Origin: Hysterium pulicare CBS 123377
Lineage: Eukaryota > Ascomycota > Dothideomycetes > Hysteriales > Hysteriaceae
Reading direction: 5' to 3'
Assembly: GCA_000467715.1 (NCBI GenBank)
Contig: AJFK01000548.1
Location: 1 to 60,162, forward strand
Length of the DNA: 60,162 nucleotides
Shown: positions 58,977-60,162 of the stretch, one piece after another
Numbering within the stretch: the first letter of the stretch is position 1
Layout: each line of letters starts with the position of its first letter
Program-made: the position numbers and the translations under genes
Notes under the pieces: generated by a model
Seen by the model: the letters and a program-made list of their open reading frames with translations, nothing else
Told to the model about the DNA's origin: nothing
Database searches by the model: none

Positions 58977-59960
58977 GACTTTTGATCATGGCTGGGAATT
59001 TATAGGCGTTTCGGGGGCATGCAGTCTACGGACATGCTACCAATGGACTTTACCTTGTTTTTACTTCACTTCTACTCAACCTTCTAGGGACTTTTACCAT
59101 GGAGGCTTTACTGATTCACGAGAGTCTAGCGAGGGCTTTTGTTCTTTTTTGATACCGCGGATATGTGCAATGATAGCACTGAATTCCTTTGTAGCTATGC
59201 TATGTAGTTAAGATCTCACTTGAATCCAAATGGGTTTACAAGATTGAACTTGGCTGCTCCAATTACGGTGATCACGGTCTACAGAGTTCGTTTGACACCT
59301 GGGAAGAGATGTAAATGGCTTCTTCATCTTTGACGTGATACCTTCAAGCCTGCTGCTTATAACTCGGGTTTATAGTGAAGTTTATGGAGTATAATCGTCT
59401 TTCTTAGATCAACGATCCGATCGTGCTGCTCTCCCGCGGATCAACGTTTCGCATTGACCATCTGTATCGGAGATTCGTAAGGGTCGTGAAACAGTGCCCG
59501 AGCTGTTCCCCTGTGGCTGTCTGAGATGGACAAGGATGGCGGCTGATTCTTTCCCGTGCCTCTCCGACGCGAGAAGGGACTTTGATATTAAACTTTGATT
59601 TCGTAACTTCACCAAACACGGCTTCTCAGTACGATCGACGAGGCAGAAATTGCCCTAGACTCCAGATAGACTTTTAGTCTTTATCTAAGAGTTGCTTCTT
59701 TTACCTGCACGGTAGACAGCGAAACATGTCGGCCGCAGCCGAAGGTCATGGAGGACTGATAACAGAGCAGTCTCCAGTTTTCTTCAATATCTTCTACTAC
59801 TAACATTTCAAGACTCACGAAGTGAGGCTCTCTCAGACCCAGAACCTACACGTTCACGATACCGTCGCACAATCCTCCGATCCCTCGTCCAAAGCCAATT
59901 CATCCTTGAAGCAGCACAACCCATATACCCCGCCTGCAACAACCCCGCAGTCAAGGATTT
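58977..59960. other. intergenic upstream of the urate-pathway gene
   Basis: Contains the 3' UTR of the Opy2-like gene and a C-rich promoter. No gene recognised. Confidence 0.45.
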
Positions 59961-60162
59961 ATGACAGCTTCGTCAACCACACACCCAGCAACGGCACGAC
60001 TCGCAGCTCTCTCAACCCACCTGCCATCCTCCCCTCCACAACCACCAGCCAAAATGTCCACAGACAAACGTCCCCCCATAACCTGCCACGTCCTCGACAC
60101 CACGCTCGGCCGCCCAGGCGCCCACATCCCCGTAACCCTAACCCTCCTCCCCTCCTCCACCC
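59961..60162 (+). CDS. 5-hydroxyisourate hydrolase (transthyretin-like), partial, with PTS2
   Basis: Only the first 67 codons lie in the window; the gene runs off the right edge. From an internal Met (60054) the frame reads RPPITCHVLDTTLGRPGAHI then PVTLTLLP, the conserved N-terminal strand of HIU hydrolase, including the His of the ITCHVLD active-site motif. The same frame opens upstream at 59961 and adds 31 residues with RLAALSTHL, a perfect (R/K)(L/V/I)x5(H/Q)(L/A) PTS2 signal, so the upstream start is preferred. The enzyme turns 5-hydroxyisourate into OHCU in peroxisomal urate breakdown, which yields allantoin. Confidence 0.85.
   Translation, partial: MTASSTTHPATARLAALSTHLPSSPPQPPAKMSTDKRPPITCHVLDTTLGRPGAHIPVTLTLLPSST

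Overview
The window is nuclear DNA of a filamentous ascomycete (Pezizomycotina). The evidence is the gene content (HET-domain protein, NACHT-ankyrin STAND protein, Opy2-type sensor, Ste7/Fuz7-type MAPKK, secreted GH13 alpha-amylase, Arp1, Spt6) and the introns, which are mostly 55-125 bp with GT...AG ends and CTAAC/CTGAT-like branch sites. I cannot name the genus.

Layout. Positions 1-4950 hold no conventional gene but carry about ten diverged tandem copies of a 400-600 bp module. On the minus strand each copy reads conserved upstream site, TATA box, pyrimidine-rich leader, then gene-like body. Next come a divergent protein kinase (5.2-6.5 kb, -), a TRP/flavin-carrier-like membrane protein (8.3-10.7 kb, -), a HET protein (13.1-15.1 kb, -), a secreted single-TM surface protein (15.7-16.7 kb, +), a broken O-methyltransferase (18.3-19.3 kb, +) and a 2,053-residue NACHT-ankyrin protein (19.8-26.0 kb, -). 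Solo relatives of the first-5-kb module lie at 17.2-18.0 and 26.7-28.6 kb.

From 29.4 kb the genes are mostly conserved ones: Arp1/centractin (+), a GRGGAGN-repeat (DUF3602/Par32-like) protein (+), a TDP2-like EEP nuclease with an added SCA7-type zinc motif (-), an AT-rich decayed patch with gene fragments (36-38.2 kb), alpha-amylase (-), Ste7-type MAPKK (-) facing Spt6 (+), three RING-type genes (49.3-54.0 kb), an Opy2-like anchor (+), and the 5' end of a 5-hydroxyisourate hydrolase with a PTS2 peroxisomal signal at the right edge.

Together: the HET and NACHT-ankyrin genes form a putative allorecognition or immunity neighbourhood inside repeat-rich, gene-poor DNA. The Opy2 and Ste7-type genes are both MAPK-cascade components but lie 14 kb apart. 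Exon coordinates come from reading splice signals and frame by eye. No search was run.
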